This document shows, piece after piece, positions 9,055 to 16,438 of a stretch of 64,000 nt of DNA. Source of the DNA: Robertmurraya korlensis (lineage in GTDB: Bacteria > Bacillota > Bacilli > Bacillales > Cytobacillaceae); contig NZ_JAMBNS010000001.1 of the NCBI RefSeq assembly GCF_023715225.1, positions 248,001-312,000 of the forward strand, given 5' to 3'. The notes under the pieces were generated by a model. The model searched no databases and was not told the origin of the DNA. It worked only from the letters and a program-made list of their open reading frames with translations. Numbering within the stretch: the stretch's first letter is position 1; every line of letters starts with the position of its first letter. Made by a program: the position numbers and the translations under genes.

Positions 9055-10137
9055 GTGGAAAACCAGAAAAAAAATACTATCACGATTAAAATTGATGGTA
9101 AATCAAGAATGTATCAAGAGAATAAGCAAAACTTAAAACCAGAAAAAATGACTTCTAGTAAAACTTTTGTCGAAGATGAAGGTCGAAAACTAGAATTCAA
9201 TAAACGGGCAGTAGAAAAGGCAAGTATAAAGGAACCGAATTATGAGGAAGTTGCAGCGGCTTCTGCTGAGAAGAACGAAGAAGATTTTGACTGGATTCTG
9301 CCAGAAACTAGTGAGGAACCAGAACTAGAGGAGTACAAGATTGCTAGCTATACAAGTAAGCCAAATAAGGGAAAGAGCGTAATCAATGCCCTTAAGAAAA
9401 ATAAGAACAATCTATCTCCTTCCATTTTCTTTGCCCTCTTTTTTGCCGTAATTATTGGGATGAGCTTCGGGTTTATCCTCTTAAGACTTGTCATAAGTGA
9501 CCAGACGCTTGGAGGACAAGAAGTAGTAACGACTGTTCCCCCTACTGAACAACAAAGCGAGCAGGCAAATGTTGTGAGTTATTCATTACCGGTTGTATCT
9601 ACTTTTGTAGTCCAAGAAAGTGCTTATTCTTCGGTTGAAGCAGCAAATGAAGGCAAAAAAGTTCTAGATCAAAAGGGAATTCCTTCATCAGTTGTTACAA
9701 CGGATAGAAGTTATCTGCTTGTTGGCATTGGTATAACGAAAGAAAGTGCTAAAGCAATAGGAGGAAGTTTAACGGAAAAAGGTATCGACATATATGCCAA
9801 AGAAATAAAAGTTGGTGGCATACAACTTAACGAAATCACCAGTGCGGAACAAAAGCTACTAGAGCAAGCATCACAATTATATGCACCACTAGTGACAATT
9901 AGTACAAGTCTCACACTCGAACAAACCATTCCTGAAGAAGCTTCAAATAATGTCACACAAATGAAAGCCGAATGGGATAAAATTAATAGTAAAGAAATGA
10001 AAAGTGAAAGATTTATTCATCTCAAAGAGGAACTAGACAAAGCTATTACTATTGCCATAAATCCATCAAAGGAGAAGAACTCGGAGCTTCAGCAGCATTT
10101 ATTAAGCTTTTTGTCTTTATACCAATCAGAAAAATAA
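9055..10137 (+). CDS. spoIIB: SpoIIB, sporulation septal protein with SPOR-like domain
   Basis: SpoIIB localises to the polar septum early in engulfment and helps thin septal peptidoglycan and place the DMP complex. The protein starts with a basic TIKIDGKSRMYQE segment shared with SpoIIB, followed by an acidic cytoplasmic region (EEDFDWILPETSEEPELEE). It has one transmembrane helix (about 122-144) and an extracytoplasmic SPOR-type region starting near VQESAYSSVEAANEGKKVL. The GTG start at 9055 has AGGAGG upstream. The location next to maf matches B. subtilis; length 360 aa is close to the 332 aa there. Confidence 0.85.
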   Translation: MENQKKNTITIKIDGKSRMYQENKQNLKPEKMTSSKTFVEDEGRKLEFNKRAVEKASIKEPNYEEVAAASAEKNEEDFDWILPETSEEPELEEYKIASYTSKPNKGKSVINALKKNKNNLSPSIFFALFFAVIIGMSFGFILLRLVISDQTLGGQEVVTTVPPTEQQSEQANVVSYSLPVVSTFVVQESAYSSVEAANEGKKVLDQKGIPSSVVTTDRSYLLVGIGITKESAKAIGGSLTEKGIDIYAKEIKVGGIQLNEITSAEQKLLEQASQLYAPLVTISTSLTLEQTIPEEASNNVTQMKAEWDKINSKEMKSERFIHLKEELDKAITIAINPSKEKNSELQQHLLSFLSLYQSEK

Positions 10138-10184
10138 AAATATCGACATTTTCGGATATTTTCCGGGAAATGGCGAGAAAATAG

Positions 10185-10222
10185 CAGAGTCTTGTCAATC
10201 CATTGACGAGCTCTGTTTTTTT
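10185..10222 (+). terminator. Terminator after spoIIB
   Basis: CAGAG-TCTT-GTCAA (10185-10198) folds with TTGAC-GAG-CTCTG (10203-10215), an internal loop separating the two helices; seven T follow. Confidence 0.8.
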
Positions 10223-10320
10223 AAGTAAAAAGTTCAGTTTAAAAATGACTATCATCCTAATTTTTGTTACGATAAAAAGGTATCTCCCCTATGATCCAAA
10301 TAAAAAGGTAAGGTGATCTT

Positions 10321-10878
10321 ATGCAAAACCTCATTTTAGCCTCTTCCTCTCCACGACGAAAGGAACTGTTATCCATTCTTCAAATCCCGTTTGAGGTAAA
10401 AGCAAGTGATGTGGATGAAACCTTTCATTCTGAACTTGCACCACATGAAGTAGTGATCCATTTAGCAGAGCGCAAGGCAAAGCATGTGTCAAAAAATGAT
10501 TTTTCATCTATCGTCATTGGCGCAGACACGATTGTTGTTGCTGCTGGCGAAATTTTAGGAAAACCTAATAACCCAACTGAAGCTTTTGCGATGTTAAGGA
10601 AATTATCTGGTTTGACACATTCTGTTTACACAGGAGTAGCGATTGTATCGGCTGCTCGTACTACGACTTTTTTTGAAAAGACGGATGTAACATTCTGGGA
10701 GTTAACGGACGAAGAAATTCACTCCTATATAAGTACCGGTGAACCGTTCGACAAGGCGGGAAGCTACGGTATACAGGGATTCGGGAGCACATTAGTGAAA
10801 CGAATTTCAGGTGATTATTTTACGGTTGTTGGATTACCTATAGCACGCCTTGTCCGCGAATTACAACCATTTAGGTGA
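10321..10878 (+). CDS. maf: Maf nucleotide pyrophosphatase (dTTP/UTP)
   Basis: Hydrolyses non-canonical and some canonical nucleoside triphosphates to monophosphates and has been linked to arrest of division. The N-terminal signature LASSSPRRKELL and the catalytic segment VIGADTIVV (Asp) are present. FDKAGSYGIQGFGS is the conserved substrate-binding loop of the dTTP/UTP subgroup. Length 185 aa is typical. Shine-Dalgarno AAGGTGATCTT. It is followed after 43 bp by radC, as in B. subtilis. Confidence 0.95.
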   Translation: MQNLILASSSPRRKELLSILQIPFEVKASDVDETFHSELAPHEVVIHLAERKAKHVSKNDFSSIVIGADTIVVAAGEILGKPNNPTEAFAMLRKLSGLTHSVYTGVAIVSAARTTTFFEKTDVTFWELTDEEIHSYISTGEPFDKAGSYGIQGFGSTLVKRISGDYFTVVGLPIARLVRELQPFR

Positions 10879-10921
10879 TGAAGGTTCAACGTCTACCTCC
10901 CAAAAAATTAGGAGGTACGAT

Positions 10922-11362
10922 ATGCGAACAGAAGCACTAATGATTAAGGACTATCCTCAAGAAGACCGTCCCCGGGAGCGCTTTGTTCAAAGCGGTCCAG
11001 AAAGCCTTTCAAACCATGAACTACTTGCTCTTCTTTTGAGAACGGGAACAAAGGAAGAGTCCGTTCTTCAATTGGCGAATCGACTATTAAATCATTTTGA
11101 AGGACTTAGACTTCTAAAAGAAGCGACCTTAGATGAAATGACACAGATTAAAGGGATTGGTATGGCTAAAGCTGTACAAGTACTTGCTGCCGTAGAGATA
11201 GGAAGGCGAATAACGAACTTGAATTATGATGATCGGTATGTGATTCGTTCACCTGAAGATGGTGCAAAGTATGTGATGCAAGATATGAGATTCCTTAGTC
11301 AAGAACATTTTGTATGTCTGTACTTTACACAAATACAAATAAAAGACGTTCAAAAAAAATGA
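10922..11362 (+). pseudogene. radC: 5' part of radC, truncated by prophage insertion
   Basis: RadC/UPF0758 family. Host sequence runs from the ATG at 10922 (Shine-Dalgarno AGGAGGTACGAT) to 11327: the N-terminal region with ERFVQSGPESLSNHELLALL and the helix-hairpin-helix segment MTQIKGIGMAKAVQV, ending ...HFVCLYF. From 11328 the frame reads phage DNA (TQIQIKDVQKK) and stops at 11362, giving a 146-aa product without the JAMM metalloprotease-like domain. The rest of radC is at 53621-53763 and 55606-55746. As it stands the gene cannot make full-length RadC without prophage excision. Joining 11327 to 53621 restores ...[13 protein letters not shown], the normal family sequence. Confidence 0.93.
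11325..11327. other. attL core (TTA)
   Basis: The left host-phage junction. radC family sequence is intact to TTTA and diverges directly after. The right junction carries the same TTA at 53618-53620. A very short core is normal for large serine integrases. attB reconstructed from the two halves would read TGTACTTTAATACAAAAAAT. Confidence 0.8.
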
Positions 11363-11368
11363 ACGTCT
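11337..11368 (-). terminator. Terminator of the integrase gene, adjacent to attL
   Basis: On the minus strand AGACGTTC (11368-11361) pairs with GAACGTCT (11351-11344) and is followed by TTTTATTT. The hairpin overlaps the integrase stop codon and ends 10 nt from the attL core. Confidence 0.8.
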
Positions 11369-12774
11369 AATACCGTTACATCAAGGTTTTCTTCTTTTTG
11401 AAAGATGATTTTATCAATAAACATTGTGAGGAATTGTTTCTTCTCTTGGTCGTTTAAATAAAGCCAGTTCAATTCGAATTCTTTTACAATAGCAAGTATC
11501 TTTTCTGGATCCACTTCGTTTTTCTTTGTTTCTGGAGGAGCAATACTTTTCTGCTTTTCCATTAATTCATTTAAGACTTTTTTGGTTTCTTTCATACGTT
11601 CTGAAAACTCATCATCTGATATTAAATCAGTAGACCAAGCGCGTTGATATTTTTCACGTTGTCTTTCGACTTGTTTAATTTGATGTAAGACTTTTTGCAA
11701 TTCTGAGTCAGTAGTATCTGGCTCAGGTTCTTTTGTTTGTGGAAGGTTATCTTTATTTAAGATTAGTCCGTTCATAAATTTTACAAAACCCTTTTCAACT
11801 CTTTTCTCACTTACCCTTACTGATCCCCGTTTATTAAGCGTACATGGTTGGCAGCGGTACCCGTTAACTTCAACCCGTTCATTTGTTTTTTTTCGAGTAT
11901 ATTTAGAACGCTCAGCTGATAAATGATTTCCACATACAGGACATATTAACTTCATTTGAAAAATGAATGTCGAGTAGGTCTCACGTTTCTTTACATTTTT
12001 TCTGTCAGCTAATACCTTTTGAATCTCTTCAAATTCATTTTTACTAACTATACCTTCATGAGCATTCTCAGTGAGCTCATCTAGCCATTGTACAGCTCCA
12101 TAAATTGCCGGATTGTGCAATATGTCTAGGATGGTTCTAATATGCCATTTATAGCCTCGTATGGGATCAATGCCACTATCATTTAGATAATTAGATAATT
12201 GCCTGATTGAATACCCTTCTCTTAGCTTATTCACCATTTTAAGAATAATTTCAGCTTCATTTTTGTTTATTACTAACCTATGGTCATTGCCTTTATCAAA
12301 ACCAAAAGGTGCTTTAGCAGCGTATTCCCCTTGTCGTGCTTTTTCAATTTGACCCATTCTTACACGTTCACCTAAGTTTTCACGCTCCCATTGTGCAAGA
12401 GCTGCTACTAGTGTGAGGAATAATCTCCCCATCGCGGTACTGGTGTCATATACTTCTGTTGCTGATTTAAACTTACAACCATATTGTTCAAATGTATCCA
12501 GTAATTTATAAAGGTCCAATACCGAACGAGTAAGTCGATCTAACTTATAAACTAGTACGACTGATATACTTCCTTGTTGTATATGATCAATCATTAATTG
12601 TAATTGTGTACGATTTGTGTCCTTTGCTGAGAGACCTTCATCGACATAAAAACGGTAATCAGACCATCCTTGCGACAAACAAAAAGCTACTAGTCGTTCC
12701 CTTTGAGCCGCGATAGAATAGCCTTCTTGCGCTTGTTCCTCGGTTGAAACCCTTATATATATTCCAACAGCCAT
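11350..12774 (-). CDS. int: Large serine integrase
   Basis: Site-specific recombinase that integrates and excises the prophage through a phosphoserine intermediate. The resolvase-type catalytic domain (about 1-145) has the nucleophile in GIYIRVSTEEQ (Ser10) and the arginines of YKLDRLTRS. The recombinase domain follows (about 160-260; ending near NPAIYGAVQW), then a zinc ribbon with CPVCGNH and CQPC (about 285-325), then a C-terminal coiled coil (about 365-425). Its 474 aa fits A118/TP901-1-type integrases. Shine-Dalgarno AAGGAG precedes the ATG. The gene reads toward attL, and its stop lies 23 bp from the core. No separate directionality factor was recognised. Confidence 0.96.
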   Translation of the reverse strand: MAVGIYIRVSTEEQAQEGYSIAAQRERLVAFCLSQGWSDYRFYVDEGLSAKDTNRTQLQLMIDHIQQGSISVVLVYKLDRLTRSVLDLYKLLDTFEQYGCKFKSATEVYDTSTAMGRLFLTLVAALAQWERENLGERVRMGQIEKARQGEYAAKAPFGFDKGNDHRLVINKNEAEIILKMVNKLREGYSIRQLSNYLNDSGIDPIRGYKWHIRTILDILHNPAIYGAVQWLDELTENAHEGIVSKNEFEEIQKVLADRKNVKKRETYSTFIFQMKLICPVCGNHLSAERSKYTRKKTNERVEVNGYRCQPCTLNKRGSVRVSEKRVEKGFVKFMNGLILNKDNLPQTKEPEPDTTDSELQKVLHQIKQVERQREKYQRAWSTDLISDDEFSERMKETKKVLNELMEKQKSIAPPETKKNEVDPEKILAIVKEFELNWLYLNDQEKKQFLTMFIDKIIFQKEENLDVTVLDVHFF

Positions 12775-12857
12775 TGCTTTTTATCTCCTTCGTTTTGTCG
12801 AAATTTAGGGTATGAAATTGTAAAACAATTAGGTATTTTGTAATATAATGTATCTAT

Positions 12858-12924
12858 GTTCGCTAATGTTGCGAACTCGAACATTTCGGTCGGGACGGTG
12901 CAAAGTACAAAGTACATACCGTCC
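12858..12924. promoter_or_regulatory. Two inverted repeats upstream of the integrase gene
   Basis: First repeat: GTTCGC (12858-12863) and GCGAAC (12871-12876), 19 bp in all. Second: GGACGGT (12893-12899) and ACCGTCC (12918-12924) flanking a tandem AAAGTAC-AAAGTAC. They lie between the integrase and the small HTH gene and could be operators for that HTH protein; no experiment supports this. Confidence 0.4.
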
Positions 12925-13151
12925 TATCTAGACTGGGTTCTCCTGGATTTTTTCCATTCATACAAATCCTCGATATGACAATTAAATACAGCAGCAATAT
13001 TTTTAAGATTCTTTAGTTCAGGTTTACTATAATCGTTTTCATACTTAGAAATATTTGAACGATTAACTCCTGAAATATGCGCTAGTTCTTCTTGTGTCAT
13101 ATCAAGTTTTTGTCTCCAGTCGCGGATTAAACACCGTCCGACCGTATACAG
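12924..13151 (-). CDS. Small Cro/CI-type HTH protein with no standard start codon
   Basis: The frame encodes 75 residues: an HTH (QKLDMTQEELAHISGVNRSN) followed by ISKYEND, KNIAAVFNCHIEDLYEWKKS and a basic tail. Phage proteins of this group usually begin close to a V-G-R-C-L motif, and here VGRCLIRDW starts at codon 4. There is no ATG, GTG or TTG in frame. A CTG at 13151 sits 9 nt after AGGTGG and would give LYTVGRCLIRDW. An ATG at 13158 is in another frame and stops after 18 codons. So either a CTG start is used or a 1-base change has disabled the gene. It may control the integrase. Confidence 0.6.
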   Translation of the reverse strand: MYTVGRCLIRDWRQKLDMTQEELAHISGVNRSNISKYENDYSKPELKNLKNIAAVFNCHIEDLYEWKKSRRTQSR

Positions 13152-13188
13152 TTTTCATCACCACCTAACGATTGAGGGGATACTGCTT

Positions 13189-13290
13189 ATGAAAAAACTA
13201 TCTGAAGAAAAAATTAAAAAATTGGTTGAGCTACTTTCTAGAAGTGTCCCGAATCTACATCTTCAGAATAAAGTTAGGGTTCAAAGATAA
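13189..13290 (+). CDS. Possible 33-aa protein between the two repressor genes
   Basis: Reads MKKLSEEKIKKLVELLSRS and then a short basic tail. AGGGG lies about 10 nt before the ATG. It is on the opposite strand to its neighbours and overlaps the end of the S24 repressor gene by 17 nt. It could be a short helical protein, or a chance frame. Confidence 0.3.
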   Translation: MKKLSEEKIKKLVELLSRSVPNLHLQNKVRVQR

Positions 13291-14203
13291 CTCGAATGAC
13301 TTTACCAATAATTCTCGAATCTTTATTTAATGCGATGGGTGCGTATTTTTCATTTGTTGATACTAACCATACGGATCCATCGTCGTATTTTTTTACTTTC
13401 TTTAAAGTAGCATCGTCTCCGTTTACATTAACCACAGCAATTTCACCGTTTTCAACTTCTGGTTGCGATTTAACTAATACTTTATCTCCAGGAAAGATCC
13501 TACTACCTATCATCGAATCACCTTTGACCTCTAATAGAAAATAACCATCTCCATAGACTCCTGGCATAAGCTCATATCCAACAATTTGTTCTTGAACCAT
13601 AATAGGTTGTCCAGCTGCAATGTATCCAAGTATAGGAACATAAGCCGTCTCGACAACTGGTTGTAACTCATTTACATTGTATAAGTCATTCTCCACAGGT
13701 AGATCAATATCATCTTTGATTATTAATAGAAATTCTAATTTTTCTTGGAAAGTTAGATTTTCAAAAAACAACCTCCAAGTTGATGGCTTCTTTAAATCTT
13801 CATCAGTAAAAACTGAATATACTTCCGAACCTTTTGGCATGAGCATAATTCTGTAATTCTCATCAACTTCTCCATTTGTAGTAACGCTATTTATAAAAAT
13901 ATTAAAGGCATATTCAAATACATCTTCTATATTTTCAATGTCCAATAATTCTAATGAACCTTCGCTAATATCATCATTGATATGCCCAGCTGCTTTCATC
14001 AACTCTTTATAAGAAACGTTAAGATGTGGTGCTATTTTCTTAATAATATCTGGTGATGGTACTCCACGTTTACCGTTTTCAATTTGTGATAAGTAAGCGT
14101 GGGAAACACCTGATTTTTCGCTTAATTGACGGATGGATATTTTTCTTTCGACTCTTAGTTTTTTAAGATAAAGACCTACTTCTTTTATTTGGTGTTCGTT
14201 CAT
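13274..14203 (-). CDS. CI-like prophage repressor: HTH plus S24/LexA-type autoprotease
   Basis: N-terminal XRE HTH (about 5-60: KISIRQLSEKSGVSHAYLS). C-terminal S24 domain (about 200-309) with the probable autocleavage site in YIAAGQP (Ala-Gly), the catalytic serine in VKGDSMIGS and the catalytic lysine in DDATLKKV. Such repressors hold lysogeny and self-cleave when RecA filaments form after DNA damage. The longer frame starts at 14257, but the ATG at 14203 has CGAGGTGAAC upstream and starts right at the HTH (MNEHQIKEVGLYL); 309 aa. Divergent from the cro-like gene. Confidence 0.93.
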   Translation of the reverse strand: MNEHQIKEVGLYLKKLRVERKISIRQLSEKSGVSHAYLSQIENGKRGVPSPDIIKKIAPHLNVSYKELMKAAGHINDDISEGSLELLDIENIEDVFEYAFNIFINSVTTNGEVDENYRIMLMPKGSEVYSVFTDEDLKKPSTWRLFFENLTFQEKLEFLLIIKDDIDLPVENDLYNVNELQPVVETAYVPILGYIAAGQPIMVQEQIVGYELMPGVYGDGYFLLEVKGDSMIGSRIFPGDKVLVKSQPEVENGEIAVVNVNGDDATLKKVKKYDDGSVWLVSTNEKYAPIALNKDSRIIGKVIRVIFEP

Positions 14204-14224
14204 AAAATGTTCACCTCGGTTTTC

Positions 14225-14331
14225 ATTATAAATGAATCTGTTTACTATTGTTAGCATTTATTTTTCTTTTTATAAAATAATGGTTGCAATAGTTTCCAAT
14301 ACGTGATAAATTTACCTCATAAGGTGGAAAC
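14225..14331. promoter_or_regulatory. Divergent immunity promoters and operator region
   Basis: Rightward early promoter: TTGCAA (14284-14289), 17-nt spacer, TAAATT (14307-14312). Leftward repressor promoter: a perfect TATAAT (minus strand, 14230-14225) with a poor -35. An inverted repeat GTTTCC (14292-14297) / GGAAAC (14326-14331) straddles the rightward -10 and is the best operator candidate. Confidence 0.6.
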
Positions 14332-14357
14332 AAAATCAAACAGAGAGGAGGTTGCTT

Positions 14358-14618
14358 ATGAAAGTAATGTTTAAGGATAAGGTTGAATTCAAAAAAATAT
14401 TGATCAAAAATGGTTTTTCTCAAAGTGGGTTCGCCAAATCAATTAATCTATCTCATCCTCATATGAGCCAAATTATTAATGGGGATCGTTGTCCGAGTGC
14501 TGAGGTAGCAGGTCGTATCACTACTAAACTAGGTTTAACTTTTGATGATATTTTTTTTATTGATGATGGTAACAATAGCAACCGATTGGATGATGAACAT
14601 GAAAAGGCAGCCCAGTGA
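14358..14618 (+). CDS. Cro-like HTH regulator
   Basis: First gene of the rightward early operon, divergent from the S24 repressor. The HTH is FKKILIKNGFSQSGFAKSIN with LSHPHMSQIINGDRCPS, followed by a C-terminal tail rich in Asp and Asn. The ATG at 14358 is preferred over the TTG at 14352 because GAGGAGG lies 6 nt upstream; 86 aa. Its role is inferred from position and fold: lytic-switch repressor opposing the CI-like protein. Confidence 0.85.
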   Translation: MKVMFKDKVEFKKILIKNGFSQSGFAKSINLSHPHMSQIINGDRCPSAEVAGRITTKLGLTFDDIFFIDDGNNSNRLDDEHEKAAQ

Positions 14619-14724
14619 AGAAATGAAAGCTAAAATTGTTGATTTCTTTTTAAAAACATCCGTTCCTAGAATTCTAGAGAAAGAGTCTTTAGAAAAACAG
14701 AAGGAAGTTATCGAGGCTAAATAG
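14593..14724 (+). CDS. Small phage early protein with KTSVPRIL motif
   Basis: Starts inside the end of the cro-like gene (26-nt overlap). It reads MNMKRQPSEEMKAKIVDFF and continues LKTSVPRILEKESLEK. The segment KIVDFFLKTSVPRIL recurs in small proteins after cro genes of Bacillus phages as far as I recall. Translation is probably coupled. Function unknown; 43 aa. Confidence 0.65.
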   Translation: MNMKRQPSEEMKAKIVDFFLKTSVPRILEKESLEKQKEVIEAK

Positions 14725-14807
14725 CCTTCTCTTTTTACCAGATTAGCAGATTTTGATGAACGATTTAAGTTCTAAAAACTAGATTACCAGAATAGGAGGT
14801 TTGCTCA

Positions 14808-14900
14808 ATGAATCCGGTAGCTATCTATTTCTTAATGACTCTTTGTTTAGTTGGTGGCATCTTGATTGGTTCTTTTCCTAATAAGGGTGATGAAAAGTGA
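14808..14900 (+). CDS. 30-aa single-span membrane peptide
   Basis: Strong AGGAGG 9 nt before the ATG. It reads MNPVAIYFLMTLCLVGGILI and ends GSFPNKGDEK: one membrane helix with a short cytoplasmic tail. Its stop overlaps the next start (GTGA). Function unknown. Confidence 0.6.
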   Translation: MNPVAIYFLMTLCLVGGILIGSFPNKGDEK

Positions 14901-15094
14901 AGTCGGCTGGATGTTATGCAGTCTACAAAGGTGATGATTTTATCTGTCTAGGTACCGTGAAAGAGTGCGCAAAAGAGTTAGGAGTTAAGGAAGATACAAT
15001 CCGATTCTATATGACTCCTGTATATAAAAAGCGAATGACTAAAAGTTCATCTGGAAACTACATAGAGGTTTTTCGCGTGGAAGATGATGAGTAG
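14897..15094 (+). CDS. Small phage protein with a possible HTH, 65 aa
   Basis: Begins at a GTG overlapping the preceding stop. The segment LGTVKECAKELGVKEDTIRF could form a helix-turn-helix of the kind found in short phage proteins that start AxY. Not recognised further; the early-operon position suggests a takeover or regulatory role. Confidence 0.7.
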   Translation: MKSAGCYAVYKGDDFICLGTVKECAKELGVKEDTIRFYMTPVYKKRMTKSSSGNYIEVFRVEDDE

Positions 15095-15133
15095 TCAATC
15101 GACTCTTACTGCGACATAAAAGGAGATGGAGAA

Positions 15134-15517
15134 ATGGATAAAAAAACAATGAAAAAGATAGAGATTGTAGATGTTGTTATAAATACATTAAACAGCCATC
15201 AAGATATGACAGGTGAATATAACACGAATTGTGATGTTGATTTTATGTTAAGCGAACAAATACAATTCAATATTTTTAATAAAGAATATGTGATTGATAG
15301 GGTGAAAATGGGTGTTAAATGGGATGTGGTTACAGTTGAATACGCTCAAAAAGACAAGGTGTTTTGTTGCTTTCCTGTATCTAAAATTTTCGTTCATAAA
15401 GTGTTAAATAGAGTTATACAAGAACAAAAGGGTGGAGTTTTATCTGGGTGGATGTTTGCTGACGACTTATTTGAAATTCTTACAGATGAAAATGAGTTAG
15501 CCAATTGTTATTACTAA
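15134..15517 (+). CDS. Hypothetical phage early protein, 127 aa
   Basis: GGAGATGGAG precedes the ATG. No motif recognised. The protein is mixed alpha/beta and soluble, with an N-terminal basic helix (MDKKTMKKIEIVDVVINTL). Context: early operon of the prophage. Confidence 0.75.
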   Translation: MDKKTMKKIEIVDVVINTLNSHQDMTGEYNTNCDVDFMLSEQIQFNIFNKEYVIDRVKMGVKWDVVTVEYAQKDKVFCCFPVSKIFVHKVLNRVIQEQKGGVLSGWMFADDLFEILTDENELANCYY

Positions 15518-15559
15518 TGCACAGTGCGAAAATGTTGTGAACGTAAAGGAGGTAATTAT

Positions 15560-15673
15560 ATGGAATGGGTACTCTTAGCTCTCGTCGCTTTTGGATCACC
15601 ATTCGTTTTAGGTTTAGCGATGGGAGTTAGCTTGCAGCAAAGAGCAATAAATAAAAAGTTAGGGAGGAAATAA
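15560..15673 (+). CDS. 37-aa single-span membrane peptide
   Basis: AAAGGAGG 9 nt upstream of the ATG. It reads MEWVLLALVAFGSPFVLGLA then a basic tail (QQRAINKKLGRK), so one membrane helix with its C-terminus likely inside. Function unknown. Confidence 0.55.
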   Translation: MEWVLLALVAFGSPFVLGLAMGVSLQQRAINKKLGRK

Positions 15674-15674
15674 A

Positions 15675-15788
15675 GTGATCTTCATCCTATGCTGTTTGGT
15701 CAGTGGAATGGTCGGTGCGTTTGGGATGGCAATAATTTCAGCAGGAGCTTATGAAAAAGGATATAAGGATGCCAAGAAAGGACTTTAA
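15675..15788 (+). CDS. 37-aa single-span membrane peptide, second of a pair
   Basis: GTG start 1 nt after the previous stop, with AGGGAGG upstream. It reads MIFILCCLVSGMVGAFGMAI then a charged tail YEKGYKDAKKGL. Membrane topology is like its neighbour; the two may act together, but no function is known. Confidence 0.55.
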   Translation: MIFILCCLVSGMVGAFGMAIISAGAYEKGYKDAKKGL

Positions 15789-15802
15789 AGGAGGTGATAT
15801 AT

Positions 15803-15994
15803 ATGTGTGAAGCGTGCAACCAATTAGTTGAACAAGAGTACCTAACGAAACACTGGGGCATTGATGCTATGGGTGATGAAATCTTAGAAGGTGATGAAAT
15901 CATTGAGTTTCCAAATGGTGAAGTCGTTTTAACTACTAACCTAGAAGATTACTTAATTGAACATTTAGGTGCTGTTTACAAATCAGCACTTTGA
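15803..15994 (+). CDS. Small phage protein with N-terminal CxxC, 63 aa
   Basis: AAAGGAGGTGAT is ideally spaced from the ATG at 15803, so an in-frame upstream GTG at 15794 is rejected. It starts MCEACNQLVEQEY and is acidic overall. No known family recognised. Confidence 0.7.
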   Translation: MCEACNQLVEQEYLTKHWGIDAMGDEILEGDEIIEFPNGEVVLTTNLEDYLIEHLGAVYKSAL

Positions 15995-16012
15995 GGAGGT
16001 GGTGTAAAAGAA

Positions 16013-16144
16013 GTGAGCAAGCTCGGTGCAGTGGAATACTATGGTGAAATCATACCAATCACCTGGAACGATTACATGAACCTCATGTGGCTTTCAGATC
16101 CTAATGTAGTAATCGTGAAAGTACCAGAAAGACCAAATCATTGA
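16013..16144 (+). CDS. Small phage protein, 43 aa
   Basis: GTG start behind GAGGAGGTGG. The protein reads MSKLGAVEYYGEIIPITWND and ends KVPERPNH. Not recognised. It lies in tight array with its neighbours. Confidence 0.6.
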   Translation: MSKLGAVEYYGEIIPITWNDYMNLMWLSDPNVVIVKVPERPNH

Positions 16145-16159
16145 ATGGAGGTTAAAGGG

Positions 16160-16417
16160 ATGGACTTAAAAACACTTGAGTACATGGAAGAGCGTACTAA
16201 AAATGCTCGTAAATTAGTAAACAGAATCGAAAAGCTAGTGAAGGAAGTCGAAAAAATTAGGATCGCAGACAAGGTTATGTTCTGCACGAACAACACTAGC
16301 GGAAATTACGTTGAACTTACATCATCTTATGAGCTTATACAAGAAATAAGAAAGTCGACAATTGAAGCTATCACTAAAGAAATTACCCGTTTAGAAAAAG
16401 AACTTGCAGAACTATAA
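16160..16417 (+). CDS. Coiled-coil phage protein, 85 aa
   Basis: Mostly heptad-rich helix (MDLKTLEYMEERTKNARKLV and TKEITRLEKELAEL). The start at 16160 follows GGAGG; an upstream in-frame ATG at 16145 precedes that site and is rejected. It is immediately before the SbcC-like ATPase gene and might be a partner. Confidence 0.65.
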   Translation: MDLKTLEYMEERTKNARKLVNRIEKLVKEVEKIRIADKVMFCTNNTSGNYVELTSSYELIQEIRKSTIEAITKEITRLEKELAEL

Positions 16418-16438
16418 GAATCGAATGGAGGAAAAACG

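Noticed and set aside
12874-12895. LexA/DinR box candidate CGAACATTTCGGTCG
   Set aside because: Spacing and right half do not fit CGAAC-N4-GTTCG.
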